Assembly: GCA_902792435.1 (NCBI GenBank)
Contig: CADAZN010000001.1
Location: 186,001 to 250,000, forward strand
Source of the DNA: an uncultured Bacteroidales bacterium
GTDB taxonomy: Bacteria > Bacteroidota > Bacteroidia > Bacteroidales > Muribaculaceae
Direction: 5' to 3'
DNA: 64,000 nucleotides
The first letter of the stretch is position 1; every line of letters starts with the position of its first letter. Shown piece after piece: positions 51,901-60,901 of the stretch. The notes under the pieces are model-generated. The model was not told the DNA's origin. It saw only the letters and a list, made by a program, of their open reading frames with translations, and made no database searches. A program made the translations under genes and the position numbers.

Positions 51901-54335
51901 TCAATGCCAAGGTCTACACTACCGATTTGAGTGTTGGCAACACAGCCATCGACACTGCATATGTATCGATTAGCCAGTTAGACAAGATGATTAGCTTCAA
52001 CGGTCACATGTCGAACCGTAAAGGCACGTGGGACGAGATGGCAAAAGTTGACGTAGCGGGCTATGCAATAGGTTCCCAAGTCAACCTCCTACTCAGGCAA
52101 GAAAACATCAAACATGAGATGGGCTACAATTTTGGCTTCAATGCAAATCTCCAAGACTCTATTCTGGACCTCACATTCTTGCCAAGACAGCCTTATGTTG
52201 CCTATAGAAAATGGAACGTCAATGAAGACAATTATGTGCGTCTTGATTTAGGCCATCGTCGTCTTGAAGCCGACCTAGCACTTGAGAGCGACTCAAGCCT
52301 TATCACTCTGCGTACCGATCCATTGCAAGAAGCGGGCAAGCAAAATATCCTCGCCAATATAAAGAACGTGCGCATCGAAGAATGGACCAATATGATACCA
52401 TCACTCGCAGATATGAGCGGTGTGGTAGATGCTGACATGGAATTCTCCTATGATGGCCACAACCTAGAAGGTGATGGTGATATCGCTCTTCACAACTTCA
52501 CCTACAATGGCATCAAACAAGGTGACATGATGATGAAAACCAACATGAGCATAGACCCGTCAACCTCCAGCACCAATCTCCAAGCCAATTTAAATATCGA
52601 CGGCTCGGAAGTTGCTGTGGCCTATGGTTCACTTAACGATAGCACCTCATCAAATCCACTGAACTTATCCCTTAACTTGAACCGCTTCCCACTGCGCAAA
52701 ATATCGGCATTCATTCCTGGAAGAATGGTGATGCTCACGGGTCATGCCAATGGAGAAATGACAGTGAGTGGCACAATGGACAACCCCATCGTCAACGGCG
52801 TGCTCATGGGCGATTCGGCATTCATACGCCTGCCTCGTTATGGAAGTTCATTAAGGCTTAGCGAAGAGCCCATCAAGGTCAACAACAACACCATCGACTT
52901 TGTGAACTATAAGATATATGGATTGAATGATAATCCAGCATTGCTTAATGGTGTTGTAGATTTCAAATCGCTTGATGACATTAAAATCAATGCCGCAATT
53001 ACAGGCAAGAACATCCAATTCTTTGGAAGCGAGCAACGTCCATATAGCGAAATATTTGGTAAAGGCTTCATTGACATAGACGGCACATTCAAAATGAATA
53101 ATAACATAACGTCGATAAATGCTGATGCCAAATTGCTGTCGGGTTCCAACATCACCTATGTGATGCAAGATGAAATCACCACCATTGCAAACAACAATGC
53201 TATTAAAGGCATGGTCACCTTTATTAATCCCTATGACTCTATCAGTAATGCTAATCAAGATATCATAACTGGAGGAGTTGCATCGTCGGCTATGACAATG
53301 CAAGTGAACGCCGATATCGAAAAGGGAGCAAAGATCAATGCCTTCCTACAGCCTGAGGGTAAAGACCGTGTAAACATTGACGGTAGTGGCAAACTCAAAT
53401 ACAGCATTGATTTTGCCGGAAAAGACAACTTGACTGGTACTTATGTCATCAGTAACGGAACTGTGAGATACACTCCACCTGTCATCAGTCAGAAAGTATT
53501 TAACATCAATGAAGGTAGCAGTCTCTCTTGGAATGGAGATATGCTGAATCCAACCCTCGACTTGTCGGCCATCCACAGCGTGAGGACGAGCGTGCAGAAT
53601 GAGGATGGCAAGGGTTCACGTCTTGTTGACTTTGACATTAGTGCAATGCTGAAGAACACCTTGAGCAACATTGACCTCAAGTTTGATCTTGAAGCCAAGA
53701 ATGATGCCGGTATTGAAAGTAACCTCCAGACAATGACCGATACCCAGCGTTCACAGGCCGCTATTAACCTATTATTATATAACTCATATTCTGGCACTAA
53801 GACTACTGGTGAGTTCTCGACCACAGGAGCGCTATTCTCATTCTTGCAGTCACAAATCAACAGTTGGGCAGCCAATAACTTGAAGGGCATAGATGTTTCG
53901 TTTGGCATCAACCAATATGAGGGCAGCTACGATAAAGGTGGAAGGACCGAGACTAGTTATAGCTATCGTCTGTCGAAATCACTGTTTGGGGATCGTTTCA
54001 AAATAGCCGTTGGTGGAGAATATTCAACCGAAGCGAGCAGGGAACAGAACTTCTCACAGAACTTGATTAACGACATCTCATTTGAATACTTGCTAACACC
54101 TTCAGGCTCACGTTATTTGCGCTTGTTCAGGCACAAAAGTATAGAGAGTGTTCTTGAGGGCGAGGTAACCGTTACAGGCGTCAGCTTTGTGATGAAACAC
54201 AAATTATCATCGTTAGGCGACCTGTTTAATTGGCTCAAGAAAAAGCCAAAACTCACTCCCACGCCATTGCCCATAGTCACCGGCACAGATGCCGAGAACA
54301 ATCAAACTGACAACAGCTCAACATCCCATGATTAA
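48975..54335 (+). CDS. tamB: TamB-family translocation and assembly protein
   Basis: The protein has 1786 residues read from TTG 48975. It has an N-terminal membrane anchor (about 14-34, WTIGILIMLIILLPFALYI), then an AsmA/TamB-type beta-rich body with repeats such as VDIPGHLTADVSGNIKN and VDIPGHIKSSVSGTIKN. The TamB C-terminal domain (about 1330-1750) holds FDISAMLKNTLSNIDLKFDLEA and GEFSTTGALFSFLQSQINSW. TamB spans the periplasm and works with TamA/TamL. ATG 48963 is in the same frame but is followed by ACA and a stop (TAA 48969), so the usable start is uncertain: TTG 48975 or a mutated original start. It overlaps tamL by 8 bases. Confidence 0.9.
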   Translation: MGKSVANRVGRIASWTIGILIMLIILLPFALYIPWVQNKAKDIACSYVKDKTGMDLSVGQILIKFPLDISLDDVKLLDKNGDTMVVAKNFTADVAIRPLFDKRLKIDGAELQEGKYRLVSEDSSMLLTADVHHCKFTGSDIDLDENKINVLDGELTGGKVHLTMFPYKKESEQDTTRSKPWVINAKHLTLNDVDYTMEMLPTIDKLTAHVEKAELKNGVVDTGAHTVDAEYLGVDDVNCNYTYPSKTWAEQYNRDHPLPPEIPPLYPDTIPWTIKGDSIRLNGGNVTYAQMGATPGRGLDMNYIHVKDLNFGARDFYNRESAVSVDVKNLSASERSGLEIKEGHGGVKVNSQDIRLNDFTLKTRNSTINLDGRADMSLFNGDPTGSVKMTTNSSIDLREVTTAVPSLAKDLKQLPTKRPIKVKGSIDGNTRSLDINNAHVDIPGHLTADVSGNIKNVTQPSKMQAKVKLDADVKNIDFAKSYLDKDLQKKLNVPPMKAKGDFDWNTKDLGVRNGYVDIPGHIKSSVSGTIKNITEPKKMQADVNFDADVTDVTFATKVFLDKDLQKKINVLPMKVKGNVKYSPTLVDGNIDMKLKSGGSLVGKGSYNLNNGSYTVDATAKSLPVKKLVPDVDVNNVSAHIKAKGHGFDFLGKNTAVDAQVELADLDFAGKHYKNLDADVKLSGTNFDAKVNARNRGTLYAKGSFDPKTEKYDIDADARSFPVDEFVPDLKIGNLTAKVKAKGEHFDFLKQGTKIDATVDLGSVEYNNQVFKDLTGNVYLNGNIYTGHINSSNPNCDVYADVNGTIDGDHYTVNLTGNVRDLDLQALRVLDLPCDGQGNINLQGDFNLKTKEYNANVQLHDLDWNFNGKQLFSEETNLSLNASNNNIMAYYNDQSTFINFNAPHSIDYFAERVKNCANIAQRQYEKMDLDVNEIVDALPSFNLNAKMGSDGLIQRTLGQWDIDFRDFNATVSKDSTLNAKVYTTDLSVGNTAIDTAYVSISQLDKMISFNGHMSNRKGTWDEMAKVDVAGYAIGSQVNLLLRQENIKHEMGYNFGFNANLQDSILDLTFLPRQPYVAYRKWNVNEDNYVRLDLGHRRLEADLALESDSSLITLRTDPLQEAGKQNILANIKNVRIEEWTNMIPSLADMSGVVDADMEFSYDGHNLEGDGDIALHNFTYNGIKQGDMMMKTNMSIDPSTSSTNLQANLNIDGSEVAVAYGSLNDSTSSNPLNLSLNLNRFPLRKISAFIPGRMVMLTGHANGEMTVSGTMDNPIVNGVLMGDSAFIRLPRYGSSLRLSEEPIKVNNNTIDFVNYKIYGLNDNPALLNGVVDFKSLDDIKINAAITGKNIQFFGSEQRPYSEIFGKGFIDIDGTFKMNNNITSINADAKLLSGSNITYVMQDEITTIANNNAIKGMVTFINPYDSISNANQDIITGGVASSAMTMQVNADIEKGAKINAFLQPEGKDRVNIDGSGKLKYSIDFAGKDNLTGTYVISNGTVRYTPPVISQKVFNINEGSSLSWNGDMLNPTLDLSAIHSVRTSVQNEDGKGSRLVDFDISAMLKNTLSNIDLKFDLEAKNDAGIESNLQTMTDTQRSQAAINLLLYNSYSGTKTTGEFSTTGALFSFLQSQINSWAANNLKGIDVSFGINQYEGSYDKGGRTETSYSYRLSKSLFGDRFKIAVGGEYSTEASREQNFSQNLINDISFEYLLTPSGSRYLRLFRHKSIESVLEGEVTVTGVSFVMKHKLSSLGDLFNWLKKKPKLTPTPLPIVTGTDAENNQTDNSSTSHD

Positions 54336-56637
54336 GATACTCAGTAAAATATTGTTATTATTCACACTAGCCACGGTAATCAGTGCTTGCTCAACAACGA
54401 GTCGGCTTGCCGAAGGAGAAGTGTTGTATACTGGAGTGAAGAAGGTTCAATACAACGAACTTGACAACGTAAAGATTGATGGCAGCGTTAAAGACCAAAT
54501 TTTCTCATCAATCAACGTAAAGCCCAACAATCCTCTTTATTCCCCCTACTACCGCTCCCCATTCCCCATTGGCTTGTGGGTTTATAACCATTGGGACGAA
54601 AAATCAAAAGGCATTAAAGGCTGGCTTTACAAGAAACTTGTTGCCCGGCCAGTTCTCATCAGCAGAGTGAGACCCGAAACACGTGTTAACATGATAAATC
54701 AGCTGTTGCACGACAATGGCTATTTCGACTCAAAATCGAGTTACAGCCTCGATTATAGCAAGAAAAATCCTAAAAAGGCAAAAATCACTTATGAGGTGGA
54801 TGTTAAAGCGCCTTACACATTAGGTGAAATAAGCTATCTAGAAGAAGACGGAAGCACACTTAATCACCTAATCGACTCAATAGCTAAATTACAGGACTAT
54901 TTCAAAACAGGCAACCGCTATTGCGCCGATTCACTCAACGCAGTGAGGATTAACATCGCCAATGAACTTAGAAATCGTGGTTATTATTATTTCAGGCCCG
55001 AATATATAGAATACTTGGCCGACAGTGTGACACACAAAGGAGTGATCAACATGCAAATGATAAAATCGGGCAATATTCCCAATCAAGCCTCGACTCGATA
55101 TCTTGCAGGAGACGTTACTGTCACAGTTGAGAACTTCACAGGAGGAGGAACACCCGACACTACAATAGCCCGTAATTGCATCGTCATCAAGAAACAGCCA
55201 GTCCACGTCAACGACAAGCTAATCCCCTCGTGCATCAGATGGAGGAAAGGCCGTCCTTTCAGAGTGGGCAATATGGATTTAATCCAAATGTATCTTGCCA
55301 GAACAGGCATTTTCAGCAATATAAGTATGCAAGCTGTTTCCAACGACTCGGTTCGTGATGATGGATATGGAGTTATTGACCTTAATGTTCAGTGCACACT
55401 TGACAAGCCAATCGAGGTAAAAGTAGAAGCCAGAGGCACAACCAAGAGCAACAGTTTCATTGGTCCTGGATTGGGTGTTGGTATCAAACACAAAAATATC
55501 TTTGGAGGCGGTGAGCAACTTAGTGCCGACATAACAGCGTCTTATGAATGGCAAACAGGAAAAGGCAACGCCTATAAGAATTCCGATTTTAACAGCTATG
55601 AGATTGGGGGCGATGTGAGCCTGGCCATTCCACGCCTTTTAGCTCCCCGTTTCATTGACCGCGCCCGTCGTTACACCAATTGGACTCGATTCTCGGTTGG
55701 AGGAGAATTTCTTAACCGCCCAAAATTCTTCAAGATGGCCCGTGTTAGTGCCGAGATGACTTGGGAATGGCATTCCCGCAAATATTCTCAGCACAGATTC
55801 ACCCCACTTAAAATCACCTACTCCAATCTCCTAAGTACTACCGAAGCCTTCGATTCAGCTTTTTTCTTCAACCGCGCTGTTGCTCTGAGTTTCCAAGATG
55901 TGTTCATTCCACAGATGAGCTACACCTACACTCTCGACCGCAATTTTGGCAATAATGATATATTGGCGTCAATTACTTTGACAGAAGCCGGAAACTTGGC
56001 CTACTGCATTTGGCGTGCGTTTGGTGTAAAGAAGGGGGAAATGCACATCATGAACACTCACTTTTCTCAATTTATTAAGGCTCAAATTCAACTAGTTTGG
56101 ACACGGAGACTTTTTGATGAACATAAATTAGTGGGAAGAGTTGTTGTGGGTGCCGCTCACGCTTATGGCAATCTTGAAGAAGTTCCGTTCATGGAACAAT
56201 TCTATATAGGAGGTTCCAACTCATTGCGAGGTTTTGCTGTTCGTTCGGTAGGTCCAGGCAGTTATCATCCAGAATACAATGGCTACGGTTTCTATTATGA
56301 CCAAACCGGAACGTTCAAATTTGAAACCAACTGGGAGTACCGTTTCCCATTATTTGGTTACTTGAAAGGAGCAGCATTCATTGATGCTGGCAATGTGTGG
56401 TTGCTTCAAGAAGACATATACCGTGAAGGCGGCAAACTCAAGGGCAAGAACTTTTTCAAGGAACTTGCACTCAACACTGGCATTGGATTACGTTTTGATA
56501 TGGGAATGATAGTGCTAAGAGGCGACCTCGGTATAGCGCTCCATGCACCTTACACCACGTCTAAAAAAGGCTATTTCAACATACCCAAATTCAAAGATGG
56601 CCTAGCTTTTCACATAGCTATAGGCTATCCTTTCTAA
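54328..56637 (+). CDS. tamL: TamL, lipidated BamA/TamA-family outer-membrane protein
   Basis: The start chosen is ATG 54328 (MIKILSKILLL), giving 769 residues, because it places a lipoprotein signal at the N terminus with Cys21 in VISAC. POTRA-like domains follow to about residue 400. A C-terminal Omp85 barrel holds VEARGTTKSNSFIGPGLGVG, the lid-loop FYIGGSNSLRGFAVRSVGPG and a terminal strand ending IAIGYPF. A lipidated TamA (TamL) is the described Bacteroidetes partner of TamB. The 8-base overlap with tamB suggests coupled translation. The 3' end overlaps the convergent VanZ-like gene by 4 bases. Confidence 0.92.
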   Translation: MIKILSKILLLFTLATVISACSTTSRLAEGEVLYTGVKKVQYNELDNVKIDGSVKDQIFSSINVKPNNPLYSPYYRSPFPIGLWVYNHWDEKSKGIKGWLYKKLVARPVLISRVRPETRVNMINQLLHDNGYFDSKSSYSLDYSKKNPKKAKITYEVDVKAPYTLGEISYLEEDGSTLNHLIDSIAKLQDYFKTGNRYCADSLNAVRINIANELRNRGYYYFRPEYIEYLADSVTHKGVINMQMIKSGNIPNQASTRYLAGDVTVTVENFTGGGTPDTTIARNCIVIKKQPVHVNDKLIPSCIRWRKGRPFRVGNMDLIQMYLARTGIFSNISMQAVSNDSVRDDGYGVIDLNVQCTLDKPIEVKVEARGTTKSNSFIGPGLGVGIKHKNIFGGGEQLSADITASYEWQTGKGNAYKNSDFNSYEIGGDVSLAIPRLLAPRFIDRARRYTNWTRFSVGGEFLNRPKFFKMARVSAEMTWEWHSRKYSQHRFTPLKITYSNLLSTTEAFDSAFFFNRAVALSFQDVFIPQMSYTYTLDRNFGNNDILASITLTEAGNLAYCIWRAFGVKKGEMHIMNTHFSQFIKAQIQLVWTRRLFDEHKLVGRVVVGAAHAYGNLEEVPFMEQFYIGGSNSLRGFAVRSVGPGSYHPEYNGYGFYYDQTGTFKFETNWEYRFPLFGYLKGAAFIDAGNVWLLQEDIYREGGKLKGKNFFKELALNTGIGLRFDMGMIVLRGDLGIALHAPYTTSKKGYFNIPKFKDGLAFHIAIGYPF

Positions 56638-57113
56638 CTAGAATGATGATGATGGTGTGAAGAATGATATTTCTTTCTTCGGTGCCTACGTTTTACATCA
56701 AACACATACTTTCTCAAGATGTGTGCGCCCCACCAGTGCACAAAAGCAAAAGCCAAGAAAGCACCGACCACATCGGCAACGATATCTAGTTGATCAAATT
56801 CCCGTCCCAGACCCATTGCAAGCTGTCCAGCCTCGGTCAACAAGCCCAAAGAGGCGGCAAGTACTGTGAAGGCCAGCTCTTTGTCGACCTTATTGTGATG
56901 AGGATTCTTAAACTTGGTGTAATCATAAAGATAGGCAAAAGCCAAGAACATAAACAGAAGAACATGCATGACTTTGTCGCCATTCTTAAAGTTAAACAGT
57001 CCAAGCCAGCTATTAGGAATAGCCGAATCGGGAGATAATAAGACATACAACACAAATGCTGTAGCCAAAAGAGAGAACACTCCTGAAGGTATGTAGTTAA
57101 TTAGTTTTTTCAT
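56634..57113 (-). CDS. VanZ-like membrane protein with a His-rich tail
   Basis: The 159-residue protein has four membrane segments (about 10-27, 46-63, 82-100 and 111-130). VanZ-like features include GDKVMHVLLFMFLAFAY and the LDIVADVVGAFLAFAFV end, where a conserved Asp pattern LDxxADxxG is seen. VanZ proteins are linked to low-level teicoplanin resistance in enterococci, but the family is wide and its role here is unknown. The tail is basic, then histidine-rich (KYHSSHHHHHSS), and may bind metal. The last codon and stop overlap the tamL stop. Confidence 0.82.
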   Translation of the reverse strand: MKKLINYIPSGVFSLLATAFVLYVLLSPDSAIPNSWLGLFNFKNGDKVMHVLLFMFLAFAYLYDYTKFKNPHHNKVDKELAFTVLAASLGLLTEAGQLAMGLGREFDQLDIVADVVGAFLAFAFVHWWGAHILRKYVFDVKRRHRRKKYHSSHHHHHSS

Positions 57114-57247
57114 TCATCTGATAACTCAAGTTCACTCCTGTTCAACACAGGAAAACACTATTCTATAAAAGCGCTGCAAAATTAATAGTTTTTAATGATA
57201 TAACAACAACATCTTTGGGTTTTTTTCGGCAAAAAAACTGAAGCACT

Positions 57248-57277
57248 TTGCATTTTGCCGTTTTATTAATAACTTTG
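57248..57277 (+). promoter_or_regulatory. Promoter of the Lys/Ser-rich membrane protein gene
   Basis: TTG (57248-57250), 19 bases, then TAACTTTG (57270-57277). This is an exact consensus fit 47 bases before the ATG. Confidence 0.72.
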
Positions 57278-57324
57278 TAGACCAAATCACCAATTAATAA
57301 TCACTAAAATCCTTCATCTATAAC

Positions 57325-57738
57325 ATGAGCAAATTATCTGATTTCTTCAGCATGTCGAAGCAAGAACGCCGAGGCGCATGGATGATTGTTGCGCTTATAG
57401 TGATACTAGTAGCAGCTGTGTTCATTGAGCGAAAATGCAGTAGTGAAAACGTTGACCCAACGACACAGAAAGAGATTAACGAGTATGTCGAAAAGGCCAA
57501 GAAAACAAAAGTTAAAGACAAGAAAGACAGCAAGAAAACGGCAAAAAAAACTTCGAGCTCCAGCAAGAGTAAATCACAGAGCAAAAAGAGCAATTCTAGC
57601 AATAAGTCAACATCAAAAAGCAAAAGCAATAGCAAGAAGTCGACAAAGAAAGATAATAAAGGTTCAAAAGGGAAAACGTCGAAAAGCAAGAAGAGCAGTT
57701 CACCTAATCGATTGTTAGACCCTGTACCTCAGTTTTAA
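57325..57738 (+). CDS. Small membrane protein with a Lys/Ser-rich low-complexity tail
   Basis: The family is not recognised. The 137-residue protein starts KLSDFFSMSKQERRGAW, followed by a single transmembrane helix (about 18-36, AWMIVALIVILVAAVFI). The N terminus resembles the anchor of Bacteroidetes helix-hairpin-helix (ComEA-like) proteins, but no HhH domain follows. From about residue 55 to 128 it is almost entirely Lys, Ser, Thr and Asn. Such a tail could bind DNA, polyanions or LPS; this is inference. It has its own promoter and terminator. Confidence 0.72.
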   Translation: MSKLSDFFSMSKQERRGAWMIVALIVILVAAVFIERKCSSENVDPTTQKEINEYVEKAKKTKVKDKKDSKKTAKKTSSSSKSKSQSKKSNSSNKSTSKSKSNSKKSTKKDNKGSKGKTSKSKKSSSPNRLLDPVPQF

Positions 57739-57744
57739 GACTAA

Positions 57745-57790
57745 AAAATGTGCCATCAACTAAACAACATTGATGGCACATTTTATATTT
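57745..57790. terminator. Bidirectional terminator
   Basis: A perfect 15-bp stem, AAAATGTGCCATCAA (57745-57759) with TTGATGGCACATTTT (57770-57784), lies between convergent genes, with T-rich flanks on both strands. Confidence 0.9.
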
Positions 57791-57810
57791 TAATGTTTAC
57801 ACCTTAAATA

Positions 57811-58893
57811 TTAATCATGCTTATTTCGATTAGGAACAACTTGCTGGTGCTTCATCATTTCATCATGATTGATGGAACCTTGTCTTAACTTTGGAACAGG
57901 TCTTTTATCGCGACCGTCTTTGCCTACATTACCATTGCCTTTTGAGGCTTGTTTTTTATCTTTATTATTCTTCTTGTTGACAATTTTCAAAGTGCGAAGC
58001 ATTTCAAACCCTTTGTTATAAAGGACGATTGACTCGTCGGTTCTTTCCCTTGCCGGCTCACACTTCATAATCACGAGGTAAATTCTCATCCCATTACGGA
58101 CAACAGCCGAAGCAAGGCATCCTCCTGCAGCACGTGTAGTACCAGTCTTTACACCAATGCAACCATCATATCTACCAAAAAGTTTATTGGTATTCTTCAG
58201 GTGAATGGGCTTACCATCAAGAGTTTTGATATCGCGAGTGGGATTAGATACAATCTCAGCGAAGATTGGATTCTCCATGCAATACTCTAACAGGCGCATC
58301 ATGTCCCTTGCCGTGGTGTAATGATTGTCGTCGGGTAAACCGTGAGCATTTACAAAGTGAGTGTGATTCATTTTCAACTCCTTTGCTTTTTGGTTCATCA
58401 TGTGAGAAAAACCCAGGGTATCCAATCGGCTACTCAAGAATTCACCCACGGCATGAGCCGCTCCATTGTCGCTTGGGAGCATGACCCTATAGAGCAAATC
58501 GTGAAGATTATATCTCTCACCTCTTTTAACATATCCGTAAGAAGTAGAGGCAGCAGCCGCGCTAATAGTAACAGTCTCGTTAAGTAGTCCACTCTCACAA
58601 GCAAGAATACAAGTCATCATCTTGGTCATACTTGCAGGATACATTTTCATATCAGGATTTTTACTGCTTAACAAGGTGCCCGATATGGGATCAACCATAA
58701 ACCAAGCCTTAGCACTAAGCTTGAGAAGCTGTGCATCAACTGTATCCTTTGGAAAAGCAGGATTGTCGAGAGCTGCACTATAAATAGCAGGCGACTTCTT
58801 AGGTGATCCAGCAGCAAAAGTCTGCAATTGGCAAAAAGCCAACAACAGACATAGAATCAGCGAATTAAGATATGTGTTTTTAATGAATTTCAT
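57811..58893 (-). CDS. D-alanyl-D-alanine carboxypeptidase (DacA-type, S11)
   Basis: The start chosen is ATG 58893 (MKFIKNTYLNSLIL), giving 360 residues; a TTG 18 bases upstream is less likely. A signal peptide is followed by penicillin-binding motifs: SMTK (Ser88-Lys91) in YPASMTKMMT, the SDN triad in LPSDNGAAHAVGE and KTG in GVKTGTTRAAGG. The C-terminal tail is basic with KNNKDKKQASKGNG. DacA trims the terminal D-Ala of peptidoglycan stem peptides. The extended basic tail may hold it near the membrane or cell wall. Confidence 0.93.
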   Translation of the reverse strand: MKFIKNTYLNSLILCLLLAFCQLQTFAAGSPKKSPAIYSAALDNPAFPKDTVDAQLLKLSAKAWFMVDPISGTLLSSKNPDMKMYPASMTKMMTCILACESGLLNETVTISAAAASTSYGYVKRGERYNLHDLLYRVMLPSDNGAAHAVGEFLSSRLDTLGFSHMMNQKAKELKMNHTHFVNAHGLPDDNHYTTARDMMRLLEYCMENPIFAEIVSNPTRDIKTLDGKPIHLKNTNKLFGRYDGCIGVKTGTTRAAGGCLASAVVRNGMRIYLVIMKCEPARERTDESIVLYNKGFEMLRTLKIVNKKNNKDKKQASKGNGNVGKDGRDKRPVPKLRQGSINHDEMMKHQQVVPNRNKHD

Positions 58894-58928
58894 TACTCGT
58901 TGTTGATACAAAATGTGGATTCGGGTTG

Positions 58929-58936
58929 CAAAGTTA
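58929..58936 (-). promoter_or_regulatory. -7 box of the dacA-like gene
   Basis: The minus strand reads TAACTTTG followed by CAACCC, 35 bases before the chosen start. No clear -33 element was seen. Confidence 0.5.
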
Positions 58937-59090
58937 TATAATATAATAGCAAATAACGAAATAAATTACATTTTTTAATATATTTTTTCAAATAGACATT
59001 ATGAAAGTCAGAGGATTATTAGCAGCAATTAGAATAAAAATTTCACAAAAAAAACTATTAGAATAATGTTCCTTAATGATTTTAATTGAC

Positions 59091-59098
59091 TATCTTTG
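59091..59098 (+). promoter_or_regulatory. -7 box of the S41 protease gene
   Basis: TATCTTTG at 59091 implies a long leader of roughly 160 bases before the ATG at 59267. No clear -33 TTG was seen. Confidence 0.5.
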
Positions 59099-59188
59099 TA
59101 GTTGTTTTTTTGTAACAAATTCATTTTTTCAATAATCATTGATTATCTTATTGCTTTTCAAAAGTTTAGATTTTTAATAACCGAGACA

Positions 59189-59224
59189 ATGCAAATGCTA
59201 CCAGATGGTAATGTCATCAAGTAG
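59189..59224 (+). other. Possible 11-codon upstream frame in the S41 protease leader
   Basis: ATG at 59189 opens MQMLPDGNVIK and stops at TAG (59222-59224), 42 bases before the protease start. It may be a regulatory leader peptide or a chance frame. Confidence 0.22.
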
Positions 59225-59266
59225 TAAAAACATCACCAATTAAGTATCACTTCACTTTTTCAAAAA

Positions 59267-60901
59267 ATGGAGAAAAAAACAAAGCGTATTTCATGGCAAA
59301 GGCTTTTAATAGCCTCATCAATGATTGGGTGCGTTGTCTTAGGCATCTTAATTGGTTATAATTATTCCAAACGCAATGGTCTCACCGAGAACGAACTCAA
59401 ACTAAACACAATCTTAAATCTCATATCTCAAGAATATGTTGATGACAGCGTAAAGATAAACGACTTAACCGAAAGTGTTATACCATTATTCCTCACAGGC
59501 TTAGACCCACACAGCTCTTACCTTTCTCCGCAAGAGAACACATCAGAGCAAGAAGAGCTTAAAGGCAACACAACTAGCATTGGTGTTTCGGTTCAAGTTA
59601 TGAATGACACCATCAAGATTATTGAAGTAATACCTGGAGGCCCAAGCGACAAAGCGGGCATCAAGGCTGGTGACAAGATTGTAAGCATTGACGACATCTT
59701 ATGGACTGGGCCACAAGTCAATGTGTATAAAGTCAACGACCGTCTCAGAGGCCCACGCGGAAGCAATGTGAAGTTGGGCATAGTGCGTGCCGGAGCCGAA
59801 AAGCAGTTGTCGTTTGTGGTAACAAGAGGAAACGCGCCAAAGAATACTGTAGATTGCTACTACATGGTAGACAAAACAACAGGCTATGTAAAAGTATCGC
59901 AATTTGGTAAAACCACCTATACTGAATTTGTCAAAGCCCTCAACTACCTACAAAACAACGGTGCAAAACGCTTCATTATAGACTTGCGAGGCAACGGAGG
60001 TGGACTGTTTGAAACTGCAAAAGATATGGCAAATGAGTTCTTGACAAGGGATAATATAATAGTCAGCACCAAGGGCCGCCATCGTCGTGACGAGGTGACT
60101 TATCGCAGCGACGGTAATGGTAATTTTCAAGATCAAGAGCTGGTTGTACTCATTGATGAATACTCGGCGAGCGCTAGCGAAATTTTTGCCGGAGCCATTC
60201 AGGACAATGACCGTGGACTAATTATTGGACGCCGTTCATTTGGCAAGGGTCTCGTGCAATCACAGCATGTGTTCTCCGACAACAGCGCATTAATCCTTAC
60301 CACAGCCAAGTATTACACTCCATCAGGCCGTTGTATCCAACGTCCTTACAACAACGACCGTGATGCTTACCAAAAAGAGATTCTAGACCGCAAAGACAAT
60401 GGCGAGCTCTATAACAAAAACAACATAAAGCGAGACAAGAGTCAGGTGTATCAGACCACAACAGGCCGCAAGGTGTATGGCGGCGGTGGTATAGAACCCG
60501 ACATATTTGTTCCTTGCGACACAGCGTCAGAGAGCATTTATTACAAAGCTGTTGTAAATTATGGCTTGATTCAAGAATACTCCCTGAAATATGCTACTGA
60601 GCATCGAGCCTCACTAAGCAAGATGAGCGATTACAAGCAATTGCTTCGCAATCTTCCAGCTAATGATGAGATACTCAACGACTTTGTAAAATATGCTGCC
60701 TACAAGGGCGTTCCCGACCGATGGTATTACATCCACCAGTCACAGGACTTGATTACAAGCAACATAAAAGGCTACATAGCGCGCGACATTTTAGGTCAGG
60801 GTGCGTACTACCCTATCGTTAACCGCACCGACAAGACCATTGAAGCAGCACTGAAAGCTTTAAACAAGCACAAGGCAGCCTTCCCTATCACCAACTACTA
60901 A
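59267..60901 (+). CDS. S41-family C-terminal processing protease (CtpA-like)
   Basis: The 544-residue protein has an N-terminal membrane anchor (about 13-30), a helical region with KLNTILNLISQEYVDDS, and a PDZ domain (about 95-175) with GVSVQVMNDTIKIIEVIPGGPSD broken across strands. The S41 catalytic core has Ser302 in SASASEIFAGAI and Lys327 in RRSFGKGLVQ, the Ser/Lys dyad of tail-specific proteases. A C-terminal region of about 120 residues is helical. It probably degrades or processes periplasmic proteins. It overlaps the cyclo-ligase gene by one base (TAATG). A paralogue starts at 63279. Confidence 0.94.
   Translation: MEKKTKRISWQRLLIASSMIGCVVLGILIGYNYSKRNGLTENELKLNTILNLISQEYVDDSVKINDLTESVIPLFLTGLDPHSSYLSPQENTSEQEELKGNTTSIGVSVQVMNDTIKIIEVIPGGPSDKAGIKAGDKIVSIDDILWTGPQVNVYKVNDRLRGPRGSNVKLGIVRAGAEKQLSFVVTRGNAPKNTVDCYYMVDKTTGYVKVSQFGKTTYTEFVKALNYLQNNGAKRFIIDLRGNGGGLFETAKDMANEFLTRDNIIVSTKGRHRRDEVTYRSDGNGNFQDQELVVLIDEYSASASEIFAGAIQDNDRGLIIGRRSFGKGLVQSQHVFSDNSALILTTAKYYTPSGRCIQRPYNNDRDAYQKEILDRKDNGELYNKNNIKRDKSQVYQTTTGRKVYGGGGIEPDIFVPCDTASESIYYKAVVNYGLIQEYSLKYATEHRASLSKMSDYKQLLRNLPANDEILNDFVKYAAYKGVPDRWYYIHQSQDLITSNIKGYIARDILGQGAYYPIVNRTDKTIEAALKALNKHKAAFPITNY

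Larger units (their letters stand above)
58894..59266. other. Intergenic region between divergent dacA-like and S41 protease genes
   Basis: These 373 bases hold the -7 boxes of both genes. A short frame of 11 codons (59189-59224) lies in the leader of the protease gene. The rest is AT-rich with nothing else recognised. Confidence 0.55.
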
